Source: a virus | Length of the DNA stretch: 64,000 nucleotides | Direction: 5' to 3' (one strand) | Virus record (IMG/VR): IMGVR_UViG_3300006108_000013 | Span: 24,720 to 88,719 of that record | Shown: in pieces, positions 17,653 to 24,805 of the stretch | Numbering within the stretch: the stretch's first letter is position 1 | Layout of the letters: each line of letters starts with the position of its first letter | Made by a program: the position numbers and the translations under genes | Notes under the pieces: model-generated | What the model was told of the DNA's origin: nothing | Databases searched by the model: none | The model's input: only the letters and a program-made list of their open reading frames with translations

Positions 17653-17973
17653 TTACTTTCGATAAGATTCTGCTTTATTATTGATATTAAACTTAACAAG
17701 ATATTCAATCAAAACCTCAATTGAACTGGTTTTAATTTTAAAATGTTCTGGAATATACTGACCTCCATCATGCATTTCAAAATATTCTTCTCCTAAATAA
17801 TTATGATTATTAAAACAAGTAATCATTACCGATGATACTTTGGGGTCAACAACTACAGTCCACGATCTTGGATCGCTGTCTGAATAATCAGTGAATACTT
17901 TATCAGTTACATAACCGCTATCACGAAGACGCTTAATGAAGTAACTACATGTTGTTAGTTTATTTTTAGCCAT
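17653..17973 (-). CDS. Conserved hypothetical T4-like protein
   Basis: 106 residues. The sequence begins TTCSYFIKRLRDSGY and continues with a 'DPRSWTVVVDP' strand, 'SVMITCFNN' and 'EMHDGGQYIP' (about 66-75), a compact alpha-beta layout. Proteins with this arrangement accompany the clamp gene in other T4-like genomes as conserved hypotheticals (from memory). It lies 21 nt after the clamp gene and has its own AATAAATA element 5 nt before the ATG, so it may be transcribed late as well as by read-through. Function unknown. Confidence 0.6.
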   Translation of the reverse strand: MAKNKLTTCSYFIKRLRDSGYVTDKVFTDYSDSDPRSWTVVVDPKVSSVMITCFNNHNYLGEEYFEMHDGGQYIPEHFKIKTSSIEVLIEYLVKFNINNKAESYRK

Positions 17974-17978
17974 AATAT

Positions 17979-17986
17979 TATTTATT
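17979..17986 (-). promoter_or_regulatory. Late element AATAAATA
   Basis: On the minus strand AATAAATA ends 5 nt before the ATG at 17973, in the 21-nt gap after the clamp gene. It matches the NATAAATA late pattern seen at four + strand sites. Confidence 0.45.
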
Positions 17987-17994
17987 TGTTTATT

Positions 17995-18759
17995 CTATTT
18001 AACAAGAGCAGAAACGATATATTTAAGTTGAACGTTATCGTCTTCCTTAGTATTAAAGACAAAAACTTTCATTTTATCGTTGTTTTTAACCTTAACTTTT
18101 ACAGGATATTTGCTACTAACCAAGCTCTTAAATACTTCAATCTTTATTGATATGTGATCCATCTCATTGCCTTCATATTCATTGGCAATTAACAATGAAA
18201 CGTTATCAACATTCTGCATGGTTTTATCATCAATCTCAGCATAAACTTTGCCGTTGTTGGTGTAAAAATAAATCTTTGTAACGTCAGATACAAAAGAATA
18301 TGCTGACATGATTTGTCTAATCTTAGCTAATGATATTTCAAACTCTGTATCAAATTGAAGCGCAGCTATATTTTCAATTTTAACAGGTGCTTCCTTAATG
18401 ATACCATCGTCTACCAAATGATATTTGAAATGAGTATTTTCGCCAGTTTCTTCGTTTTTTGACTGACACTTAATATTATTTGGGAGAATTTTTAATGAAA
18501 ATTCTCCATCATCACCTAAACACTCTAAACCAGTAAGAAGTTTTTTAATATTAATTATATTCAATTTGCTATCATCAATTTCCATTGGGAGCTTGCAATT
18601 AGCATAAAGAATAACACTGTTATCCTGTGATGTACAAATTGAATCTAAAACATCACCTCTAGTTTTTAGCACACAGCTTTCGGTAAGCCTATTGATAGGC
18701 TTTAAAAGCTTTTCTAAAGATGTTTTAGGTAGAGGTAAAAATTTTCCGTTATCACTCAT
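17995..18759 (-). CDS. DNA polymerase sliding clamp, gp45-like
   Basis: 254 residues (T4 gp45: 228). The end 'VFVFNTKEDDNVQLKYIVSALVK' (split here as VFVFNTKEDD and LKYIVSALVK) together with 'FKSLVSSKYPVKVKVKNN' follows the gp45 C-terminal pattern. The N-terminal part has the paired sheet-helix repeats of clamp domains ('LNIINIKKLLTGLECLGDD'). It tethers PolB to DNA and in T4 also activates late transcription through gp55, whose homologue is at 49787. The start overlaps the upstream gene by 8 nt. Clamp loader genes (gp44/gp62), which follow gp45 in T4, are not next to it here. Confidence 0.8.
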   Translation of the reverse strand: MSDNGKFLPLPKTSLEKLLKPINRLTESCVLKTRGDVLDSICTSQDNSVILYANCKLPMEIDDSKLNIINIKKLLTGLECLGDDGEFSLKILPNNIKCQSKNEETGENTHFKYHLVDDGIIKEAPVKIENIAALQFDTEFEISLAKIRQIMSAYSFVSDVTKIYFYTNNGKVYAEIDDKTMQNVDNVSLLIANEYEGNEMDHISIKIEVFKSLVSSKYPVKVKVKNNDKMKVFVFNTKEDDNVQLKYIVSALVK

Positions 18760-19180
18760 GTTGATTCAATGTTGTTTGAATCAATTCTAACAGAGTTTGA
18801 AGCGTATTACCAATCTTTTCTACCTTATCTTCAATATTTTTTAAAGACTCAGATGCTACGGCAGGTGATACCTGTGCAGGAGGCGTTGGCATTGGGATTA
18901 ACTCTGGTGCAGGTGCGACGAAAGACCTAGGCTCTGGTACAGCCATTGCCTCACGCATTGCATCTTCCATCGCCTTCTGTTGAAGGCGATCTACTGGTGC
19001 AGGTTGATTAAACCTTACGTTTTGACCTTTTGCCTTGGCGACAAAGGCGTTGATATCAATTCGATTTGCTGGCATTCCGCCATTATCAGATCTTAAAGAA
19101 TCAACAACCCTTAGTTGCCCACCAACCATCGCCGCAAGTTTAGCAGCTTCTAATGCTTCTTCCTGTTGCTGGCGATTCAT
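18752..19180 (-). CDS. Hypothetical protein with Pro-rich linker and C-terminal coil
   Basis: 142 residues. It has an N-terminal Ala/Glu/Gln helix (QQQEEALEAAKLAAMVGG), a central basic region, then a Pro/Ala-rich linker (about 83-107, PAPELIPMPTPPAQ) and a C-terminal coiled-coil-like heptad stretch (SLKNIEDKVEKIGNTLQTLL). It lies between SSB and clamp in one transcript, overlapping the clamp start by 8 nt. It could be a small adaptor in the replisome, but no family is recognised. Pro-linkers of the same style occur in the 99-residue gene at 22473. Confidence 0.6.
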   Translation of the reverse strand: MNRQQQEEALEAAKLAAMVGGQLRVVDSLRSDNGGMPANRIDINAFVAKAKGQNVRFNQPAPVDRLQQKAMEDAMREAMAVPEPRSFVAPAPELIPMPTPPAQVSPAVASESLKNIEDKVEKIGNTLQTLLELIQTTLNQHE

Positions 19181-19185
19181 CTATT

Positions 19186-20034
19186 TTAGAGATCCTTGAG
19201 AATATCTTGCATCTTCTTGTCGTGATCGGACAAGGTGGACGGTTCAACCGACTTAACAGGAGTTACAACCTCGTCTGAATTGTCGTCATCATCGATATCA
19301 TCGACAGTTGTTGCTGATTCATCCTTACCAAAGAAATGAACATCAAGAAGTTTCTTAATATCATCATATGACTTGGCTTGGAAGATTGTATCAAGAGCCT
19401 TGAACTTACCATAAACTTCATCGAGATCATCAAGACCTTCAATCTCGCTAGGAGAAACAAACTTAGAAGCAACATAGGTTGGATAGCCACCATCATTCTT
19501 CTCAACCTTAATCCTTAGATTGCAACCAGAAGGAGAAAGATTAAAGATCTTGTGAGCACCAAACTCCTCTGCATCATCACCATCAATTGCATTCTGGATA
19601 ATCTTGTGCAGTTGAGTACCTGCATTGATAATCTTAACCTGCCCCTGATTATCAGGATTGGTAGGATCTTTGATAACGTAGGCGCAATAGAGCCACTTTT
19701 CGGTTCTCTTGAGGGGGCGAGACTGTTCAATAAGAACTTCATTCTTTGCGTTATAAGCCTTGCTACGATATTCATCAATTGGGCATTTCTCACCATATGT
19801 ATGAGGGCAAAGAACACTAATGAACTTGCCGTTGACGTTTGACTTAAAAACGTGCTGGTAATAGTGGAAACGAGTCAGCTTCGTATTCTCAAGATTTGGG
19901 ATGAGACGAACAAGATAAGTCTTGTCTGGCTCCATCTTCAAGAAATCCTTGAAGCTGTTTTCTGATGCAGTGTCCTTCGTGGAAAGGGCATCCTTGAGTG
20001 AATCGAATAGGTTTGAGTTGTATTTAGTTGTCAT
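19186..20034 (-). CDS. Single-stranded DNA-binding protein, gp32-like
   Basis: 282 residues (T4 gp32: 301). A short basic N-terminal arm is followed by 'NSFKDFLKMEPDKTYLVRL' and the OB-fold core. Candidate zinc ligands are H61, C76, H78 and C84 (SVLCPHTYGEKCPIDE); T4 uses His plus three Cys, so the set is not identical. The C-terminus is strongly acidic (DDIDDDDNSDE) before a short helix, the tail that recruits replication proteins in T4. It coats ssDNA in replication and recombination. It is downstream of the helicase and possible loader genes, with a candidate own promoter at 20047-20074. The codon mix looks more GC-rich than its neighbours, as for a highly expressed gene. Confidence 0.85.
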   Translation of the reverse strand: MTTKYNSNLFDSLKDALSTKDTASENSFKDFLKMEPDKTYLVRLIPNLENTKLTRFHYYQHVFKSNVNGKFISVLCPHTYGEKCPIDEYRSKAYNAKNEVLIEQSRPLKRTEKWLYCAYVIKDPTNPDNQGQVKIINAGTQLHKIIQNAIDGDDAEEFGAHKIFNLSPSGCNLRIKVEKNDGGYPTYVASKFVSPSEIEGLDDLDEVYGKFKALDTIFQAKSYDDIKKLLDVHFFGKDESATTVDDIDDDDNSDEVVTPVKSVEPSTLSDHDKKMQDILKDL

Positions 20035-20044
20035 AATGTTCTCT

Positions 20045-20713
20045 TTATACTAACAGGATTTTGCTGGATTGCAAGTTGTTTTTTATAAAAATCTTAATTT
20101 TGTTTGTCGCTTCCTTTACAAGAGTCTTCGTTTCATTTGAAGAATTGTATCTGTTTTTATATGCTACAAAATTCTCATTAAGATTTTTTGCAAAAAGTTC
20201 TACTTCGTCCTTGGGTAAATTTGAAAGACATTCGTGAAGGTTGCCCAATTCCATCAAGCTATATGGACTAATACGATGCTCTCTATAATGGTTTAACCAT
20301 GAAAGCATGTATCCAGTTTTATGCGTTAAGTATTTTTCCAATAGAATATTGTTTTCAAGACAAAACATTCCAATAAACCTAAAACTTTCTTTAATGTGAT
20401 CGAATTGCTTTTCTGGATTTTCTTCTTCTTGTTTCTTTTTAAAAAGCGTATAATTTTTAGTAGCAGCAAGAGTTGTAAAAAAAGAAAGAGATGGATATTT
20501 TTCTTCGGGATGCATCTCATTAGGAGCCTTAAAATAATCTTCCATTTTTATATGGGGATAACGAGAGAGGAAAATAAAAATCTTTTTGATGGAAACGATA
20601 GTGTTTTCATCTAAATCAGAAAAATCTTTTCTAGGTGTATAGGGTTGTCCTTTCCTAGAATTTTTTAAATAACAATTGTATATGGATTTTTCTTTATCTG
20701 ATAAATTAGGCAT
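20045..20713 (-). CDS. Possible helicase loader, gp59-like
   Basis: 222 residues, close to T4 gp59 (217). It is all-helical and basic. The central segment 'YPHIKMEDYFKAPNEMHP' followed by 'EKYPSLSFFTT' (about 52-80) and 'FRFIGMFCLENNILLEKYL' resembles, from memory, gp59-type loaders. Position supports it: it lies between the DnaB-type helicase and gp32 genes, and in T4 gene 59 lies beside 32. It would load gp41 helicase onto gp32-coated ssDNA. The match is by size, helicity and context, so an unrelated replication protein is possible. Confidence 0.4.
   Translation of the reverse strand: MPNLSDKEKSIYNCYLKNSRKGQPYTPRKDFSDLDENTIVSIKKIFIFLSRYPHIKMEDYFKAPNEMHPEEKYPSLSFFTTLAATKNYTLFKKKQEEENPEKQFDHIKESFRFIGMFCLENNILLEKYLTHKTGYMLSWLNHYREHRISPYSLMELGNLHECLSNLPKDEVELFAKNLNENFVAYKNRYNSSNETKTLVKEATNKIKIFIKNNLQSSKILLV
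20047..20074 (-). promoter_or_regulatory. Candidate promoter of the SSB gene
   Basis: TTGCAA, 16-nt spacer, TAGTAT on the minus strand, inside the end of the gp59-like gene, ending 12 nt before the SSB start. The -35 is imperfect. It would give SSB extra transcription beyond read-through. Confidence 0.35.
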
Positions 20714-21008
20714 TTTTCTTACGGTTTAATTTGGATCTGAATATCTTTTTATAGACATTGGGTGTAGATCCAAGATACGTCTTTATTATATTTTGTAAAG
20801 AATATTCTCCGAGTAATGCAAAATAAATTTTTTGTGTTTTCTTATCGTCCACCAAAAATTTTAAAAAATTGAGATAGTTCATTTTTTTACCTTTGGCAAT
20901 ACAAACAAAAGAACCAAATTTTAAAGTGATATCTTCAAATTCTTCAACGTTTAATGCATCGTATGGATTGCTTAAATTATCAAATTGTTGTGATGATGTT
21001 ATAATCAT
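20706..21008 (-). CDS. Hypothetical protein in replication operon
   Basis: 100 residues with a basic C-terminus (KIFRSKLNRKKNA). The sequence begins with a Ser/Asn-rich start, then 'VEEFEDITLKFGSFVCIAKG' and 'YLNFLKFLVDDKKTQKIYF', an alpha-beta mix. The 3' end overlaps the gp59-like gene by 8 nt. T4 has gene 33 (112 residues) in the 33-59-32 cluster, so a late coactivator is a positional guess, but no gp33 motif is visible. A promoter-like sequence with an inverted repeat lies directly upstream (21012-21042). Confidence 0.55.
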   Translation of the reverse strand: MIITSSQQFDNLSNPYDALNVEEFEDITLKFGSFVCIAKGKKMNYLNFLKFLVDDKKTQKIYFALLGEYSLQNIIKTYLGSTPNVYKKIFRSKLNRKKNA

Positions 21009-21011
21009 TAA

Positions 21012-21042
21012 GTTTACTTACATGTAAACCTTTAATTGTCAC
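21012..21042 (-). promoter_or_regulatory. Candidate promoter overlapped by inverted repeat
   Basis: Minus strand GTGACA, 16-nt spacer, TAAGTA (21042 to 21015), then 6 nt to the ATG at 21008. The -10 lies in an inverted repeat with arms 21012-21017 (gtttac) and 21024-21029 (gtaaac), 6-nt loop, which could be an operator or hairpin. Confidence 0.4.
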
Positions 21043-22429
21043 TATCATCTGAGTAATTTTCTGCACTATTTAAAATATCAGTTATACTTGGGTTAGAATC
21101 ATTAGATAAATTCTTCGGAGCAGATCCTTTAAGCGTATAATTAAATACAACATCATCAAGCTCAGAAATTGATAGCGTTGGATAATCAATTTTTAGCTGG
21201 GTATGGATTCCTCTGCTACCAAAACGATTTTTAGCAATACCCAAATGAATAATACCAAGTTCAAAATCCTGTTCATCAACCCAAATTGGAAACTGTGCAT
21301 CGGCGGTATGAGCAAGACCCATAGATTCACTAGTTGTTTCTAGGTCTGGCATTTCATTTTTATACCCAGAACGATTGGTTTGAGTTGCTGTTATGATTGG
21401 GCATTCAAATTTATACGTCAAAGCTCTAACGTATTCTGTAATTTCCTTGATTGATTCGTATGAATTTTTATTAGCATGGGGCGGAGCAATAAGATTCAAA
21501 TAATCCAAAATGATTACGTCAGGTTTAACACCTTTTCTGATAAGTTTTTCAATATAAGTCTTAATACCAAGAACAGTAACACCCTTTGTTGGGAATTCTT
21601 TAATGATAAGTTTACTTTCGCTGTTTTTAACCTTATATTGATGAAGTTTTGACTTAAGAGGATCAATTTGCAATTTAAGATCATTAGATGGAATCTTAGA
21701 TAGACATGCACTAATTCTTTTTGCGTAAACGTGTTCAGGCATTTCCAAAGAAATCAAAACAACTGTTTTATTCTGATTAAGAATATTGGTTGCCATATTA
21801 CCCAAAAATATAGATTTACCCACGTTTGTTGATCCGTAGAATACATATAATGCTCTACCATCTTTGAGAAAGCCACCACCAAGGTTTTTATCAAGCCACT
21901 TCCAACCCGTAGAAATTTTCTCTTCGGTTTTTAAAAGTTCATCAGCATGTTCATCAATACTTTCCAAATAATCTAATCCAAGATTATCAACCAAGGAAAG
22001 ATTACACGCTTCTTCAAATTTTTTAAGCAGAATTGAACTATCAATCTCACCACTCTGAACGTCTACGGACGTATTAAAATAAGTGTTTAATATAGCTTTT
22101 TGCTTTAACCATCTTTCGGTATTTTTAAGCAAAACTTCTTTATCATATTGCTTATCAAGATTGTTGAAAGAAAGTATAACTCTCTTAAGAGCCTGTTTAT
22201 CATCTTCAGATGGTAAATGTGCTTTAATTTCTGTTACATTTGGAATCTTTTGAAACTCTTGATAATAAGAATTTACAGTATTAAAGATAGTTTTAATATC
22301 CTTATCTTTAAAGTAAGCAGGTTTTACATGCTCAATTATAGTCTCAAGATATGACTCATCAAAGATCGAGTTATACATAACGATCTTTTCATATTCATCA
22401 AGATCTAAAGGGATTGATTTATCTGACAT
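21032..22429 (-). CDS. Replicative DNA helicase, DnaB/gp41-like
   Basis: 465 residues from the ATG at 22429 (a TTG three bases earlier is in frame but unnecessary). It unwinds duplex DNA ahead of the fork as a hexamer. RecA-type core: Walker A FYGSTNVGKS near residues 197-206, Walker B 'VIILDYLNLI' near 315, and a downstream 'ITATQTNRSGY' motif with the polymerase-side Gln typical of DnaB. The N-terminal 150 residues are helical. It matches T4 gp41 in length (475) and lies in the same transcript as SSB and the possible loader. A sigma70-like promoter core ends 6 nt before the ATG. Confidence 0.9.
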   Translation of the reverse strand: MSDKSIPLDLDEYEKIVMYNSIFDESYLETIIEHVKPAYFKDKDIKTIFNTVNSYYQEFQKIPNVTEIKAHLPSEDDKQALKRVILSFNNLDKQYDKEVLLKNTERWLKQKAILNTYFNTSVDVQSGEIDSSILLKKFEEACNLSLVDNLGLDYLESIDEHADELLKTEEKISTGWKWLDKNLGGGFLKDGRALYVFYGSTNVGKSIFLGNMATNILNQNKTVVLISLEMPEHVYAKRISACLSKIPSNDLKLQIDPLKSKLHQYKVKNSESKLIIKEFPTKGVTVLGIKTYIEKLIRKGVKPDVIILDYLNLIAPPHANKNSYESIKEITEYVRALTYKFECPIITATQTNRSGYKNEMPDLETTSESMGLAHTADAQFPIWVDEQDFELGIIHLGIAKNRFGSRGIHTQLKIDYPTLSISELDDVVFNYTLKGSAPKNLSNDSNPSITDILNSAENYSDDSDN

Positions 22430-22435
22430 CAAACC

Positions 22436-22466
22436 ATTATAGGTTGCTTCTTATATAAAAGCAACC
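22436..22466 (-). promoter_or_regulatory. Helicase-gene promoter with hairpin
   Basis: TTGCTT (22464-22459), 17-nt spacer, TATAAT (22441-22436) on the minus strand, then 6 nt to the ATG. The region from -35 to the spacer end forms a perfect 8-bp hairpin, arms 22442-22449 and 22459-22466, loop 9 nt. The hairpin may end the upstream transcript but lacks a T run. Confidence 0.55.
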
Positions 22467-22472
22467 CATAAA

Positions 22473-22772
22473 TTACTTATTTCCCCAAATAGTACCACCA
22501 AAAAGATTTCCAATGCCCTTAGTAACTTTATTAGTTTCGGTTGAGGGTCTTTTTGTAAAAGCATTTGGTATATTATGTGGATCTTGTGTCCGATCAAATG
22601 CAACAGGTGCTGGCTGCGGAGCAGGTTCAGGAATCGAAGGGGGCGTAGCTACGGAAGTTTCTATTGCTTGCTCAACTTCTTTTGCTTCATTCTCAACCAA
22701 ATTATACTTTTCCTTAAAAAAAGATAAAAGTTCTTCTTCCTTACCACTCAAAAGTTCAAATAACGTTGTCAT
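22473..22772 (-). CDS. Hypothetical small acidic protein
   Basis: 99 residues. The N-terminal helix 'TLFELLSGKEEELLSFFKEK' is followed by a Pro/Ala linker (TPPSIPEPAPQPAP, about 44-57) and a Gly/Asn-rich end (GIGNLFGGTIWGNK). It lies 9 nt after uvsX and before the helicase promoter. The shape, one helix plus flexible tail, suggests a small binding partner of a replication protein. No family recognised. Confidence 0.6.
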   Translation of the reverse strand: MTTLFELLSGKEEELLSFFKEKYNLVENEAKEVEQAIETSVATPPSIPEPAPQPAPVAFDRTQDPHNIPNAFTKRPSTETNKVTKGIGNLFGGTIWGNK

Positions 22773-22781
22773 ATTGATTAT

Positions 22782-23885
22782 TTAGACACCTTCATTCTTA
22801 AAAGCAAGAGCACTCTGGAGCTTTTTCTCCAACTCTGGAAGGATCTTAAGCCAAACATCCTCATTATCTTTCCAATCCTTGAAGAAACCAAGCGTTTCAC
22901 CGTTAAAAACGTATCTATGACCTGCTTTTTCAAGCACACCATAGCCTTCTGCCATTTCAAGAAGACCAGAATACTTGTTCAAACCAGTTCTAAAGTTCAA
23001 ATACATTTCAATTTCAAGAAATGGCGTAACAAAACGATTTTTTGTTGTCAATGCTCTTAATGTTAAGCCGTTAATACCCTTTGAAAGAAGAGTAGTTTCG
23101 GTATTTGAATCTTTATTCTTACTATCTTCTGCTCTTTCTGCCTTCTTTGCCATCTGAACGATTACAGAAGCCATGTAAAGAGGTCCTGAGCCACCAGCTT
23201 GCTTCTTAATTGCTGTTGGATGAAGCTGAGATGGGTCATCATAGATATGATTAGTAAAAACAACAGGGCAATTTGCCTTTGCTGCTGAATGTGTAATTGC
23301 TCTCATCATTGATTTAAGAGCCTTTGCACGATTACCCATATCAGGCGTATCAGAACCTTCTTGAATCTTCTTTTTTTCCTGTGCAGTGATCAAATTACCC
23401 AGTGAATCAATTGCGAGAAGAACCTTTCCTTGCAATCCCTTCTCAATAACAATATCAAGAAACTTTACAATTTGATTTCTACAATCTTCGGTAACTTCAC
23501 TAGGAACATGTTTGATCTTTGATGTATCGCAACCAAGTCTCTTGGCGGTGTTTTCATCCAATGCACCTTCGGTATCAAAATATGCAATGTGCATACCCTT
23601 TTTATTTTGTGCATTAGCCATAATCTTGTTAACCATTAAGGTTTTGCCGCATGATTCAGGTCCTACAAATCCAGTAAGTCTACCCATTGGGATTCCCCCA
23701 TAAAGAGAACCCGATATAATCGCATTTAGTGCATACGATCCAGTATCAATCCAATCATTTACACTAGATAGACTGTTATCATCAAGAAAAGCAGCTTCTG
23801 GATTTAGATCTGATAATACATTAAATGCATCTTCGATGCTTCCAACATTAACTTCTTCTGTTTCTTCGTTTTTCTTTTTAGCCAT
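22782..23885 (-). CDS. uvsX: RecA-like recombinase, UvsX
   Basis: 367 residues (T4 UvsX: 391). It forms filaments on ssDNA and drives strand exchange and recombination-dependent replication. Walker A is GPESCGKT (75-82), preceded by 'YGGIPMGRLTGFV'. Walker B is KVLLAIDS with D160. An 'ITHSAAKANCPVVFTNHIYD' segment corresponds to the DNA-binding loop 2 and following strand. UvsW, UvsY-like, gp46 and gp47 genes elsewhere in the window complete the T4 recombination set. A sigma70-like promoter with a 7-nt leader precedes it. Confidence 0.93.
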   Translation of the reverse strand: MAKKKNEETEEVNVGSIEDAFNVLSDLNPEAAFLDDNSLSSVNDWIDTGSYALNAIISGSLYGGIPMGRLTGFVGPESCGKTLMVNKIMANAQNKKGMHIAYFDTEGALDENTAKRLGCDTSKIKHVPSEVTEDCRNQIVKFLDIVIEKGLQGKVLLAIDSLGNLITAQEKKKIQEGSDTPDMGNRAKALKSMMRAITHSAAKANCPVVFTNHIYDDPSQLHPTAIKKQAGGSGPLYMASVIVQMAKKAERAEDSKNKDSNTETTLLSKGINGLTLRALTTKNRFVTPFLEIEMYLNFRTGLNKYSGLLEMAEGYGVLEKAGHRYVFNGETLGFFKDWKDNEDVWLKILPELEKKLQSALAFKNEGV

Positions 23886-23892
23886 ATGATAT

Positions 23893-23920
23893 ATAATAAC
23901 AAAAAATCCCAGAAAGTCAA
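23893..23920 (-). promoter_or_regulatory. uvsX promoter, core 7 nt from the ATG
   Basis: Minus strand TTGACT (23920-23915), 16-nt spacer, TATTAT (23898-23893), 7 nt, ATG at 23885. The -35 hexamer falls entirely within the loop of the terminator hairpin at 23902-23938. Confidence 0.65.
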
Positions 23921-23938
23921 AGACAATCTGGGATTTTT
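23902..23938 (-). terminator. Rho-independent-type terminator, symmetric
   Basis: A 12-bp stem with arms 23902-23913 and 23927-23938, core TCCCAGA/TCTGGGA, 13-nt loop. On the minus strand it is followed by a run of six T and lies 24 nt after the stop of the 126-residue gene. It has A/T tracts on both sides, so it could act in both directions. Confidence 0.7.
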
Positions 23939-23961
23939 AGCGAGTTATTTTTTATCGCAGT

Positions 23962-24342
23962 TTACTCGTCAAATAAATTGATTACGCTTTGATTTGTTCC
24001 ACCAGTTGGAGCCTGTGCTGGGGCAGCAAACGTATTGGTCTTATTAAACATCTGGGCATATTGAGCCTGAAGTCTAAAGTCGAGAGCATCGATATCGGTT
24101 GTGCTAACACGATTGACATCGTAGTTTACCGTTACGTCACCCGTCTTGTCTCCGAGGAATTCTCTGAAGAAAAGCGGAAGAAGCTGAACTGACATCTTAC
24201 CCTGATTATCAGCAGGAATGACATGGAGAACAACTGGATTCTTAATTGAGATCTTAGTTGTGTCGGTTGATGTTACAGTCTCACCAAGAATGGTGCGACC
24301 TACGGAATCTAATATTACGGTTAGTGATGTTGTATTTGACAT
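23962..24342 (-). CDS. Conserved hypothetical small beta-rich protein
   Basis: 126 residues. Strand-like segments 'LTVILDSVGRTILGE', 'KISIKNPVVLHVIP' and 'MSVQLLPLFFREFLGDK' are followed by a flexible Ala/Pro/Thr tail ending in LFDE. The early 'DSxGRTIxGE...IxNPxxL' arrangement recalls Sm-like beta barrels, but this is only a visual impression. It is a single-gene unit: own promoter-like core (24349-24376) 6 nt upstream and a strong terminator downstream. That isolation and higher GC suggest separate, perhaps high, expression. Confidence 0.6.
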   Translation of the reverse strand: MSNTTSLTVILDSVGRTILGETVTSTDTTKISIKNPVVLHVIPADNQGKMSVQLLPLFFREFLGDKTGDVTVNYDVNRVSTTDIDALDFRLQAQYAQMFNKTNTFAAPAQAPTGGTNQSVINLFDE

Positions 24343-24348
24343 ATAATA

Positions 24349-24376
24349 AATTTAACACATTTTTTAAGTATTGCAA
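24349..24376 (-). promoter_or_regulatory. Promoter core 6 nt before gene 24342
   Basis: Minus strand TTGCAA (24376-24371), 16-nt spacer, TAAATT (24354-24349), 6 nt, ATG. It is back to back with the + strand late element at 24380-24387. Confidence 0.45.
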
Positions 24377-24379
24377 GTA

Positions 24380-24387
24380 GATAAATA
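24380..24387 (+). promoter_or_regulatory. Late element GATAAATA
   Basis: GATAAATA ends 7 nt before the ATG at 24395 on the + strand and divides this gene from the divergent early-type promoter. Confidence 0.5.
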
Positions 24388-24394
24388 TAAGATA

Positions 24395-24805
24395 ATGAAA
24401 AAATATGAAAAAATTTATAGAGATTTGATTTCTTATAATCCGCCATCGTTTGATAATAAAGAAATAAAAAGTTTTGATGGTGAAAACTACGAATCAAAAA
24501 ATTTTATTGCTTATAAAGTTGAATATAAAATAAAATATACTGATAAAGATAAAATTCACGTATCAGGATATGATTTTTTAACTGAAAAAGACGCTGAAAC
24601 TGAAATGTTTAATTTTTTTAATAAGATTATAAATGATTTACCTGCAAATATAGCAAATAAACATTTACAAGATATCGCTGATCAAGAAAAAAATAAACCG
24701 GAAGAATATCTATCTTATGAAGATGGGTTGAAAGCCTTTGAAAACATTAAAAGAAAATTAAGAGGCGAAAGTTTTAAAGATTTCTTTAATTCAAGACCAT
24801 CCTAA
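24395..24805 (+). CDS. Hypothetical protein, isolated + strand gene
   Basis: 136 residues from the ATG at 24395; a TTG frame start at 24371 lies inside the promoter region and is rejected. It is Lys/Tyr/Asp rich: 'YKVEYKIKYTDKDKIHVSGY' (about 40-59) reads as a beta hairpin, followed by helices ending in 'LRGESFKDFFNSRP'. It is the only + strand gene between 16228 and 28090 and overlaps the convergent thyX by 15 nt. Its GATAAATA element suggests late expression, opposing the early block. Function unknown. Confidence 0.6.
   Translation: MKKYEKIYRDLISYNPPSFDNKEIKSFDGENYESKNFIAYKVEYKIKYTDKDKIHVSGYDFLTEKDAETEMFNFFNKIINDLPANIANKHLQDIADQEKNKPEEYLSYEDGLKAFENIKRKLRGESFKDFFNSRPS

Noticed and set aside
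19263-19842. Several frames overlapping the SSB gene on both strands
   Set aside because: They are shadows of the gp32-like gene, arising from its higher GC and few stop codons; Met/Leu/Ser-rich and motif-free.
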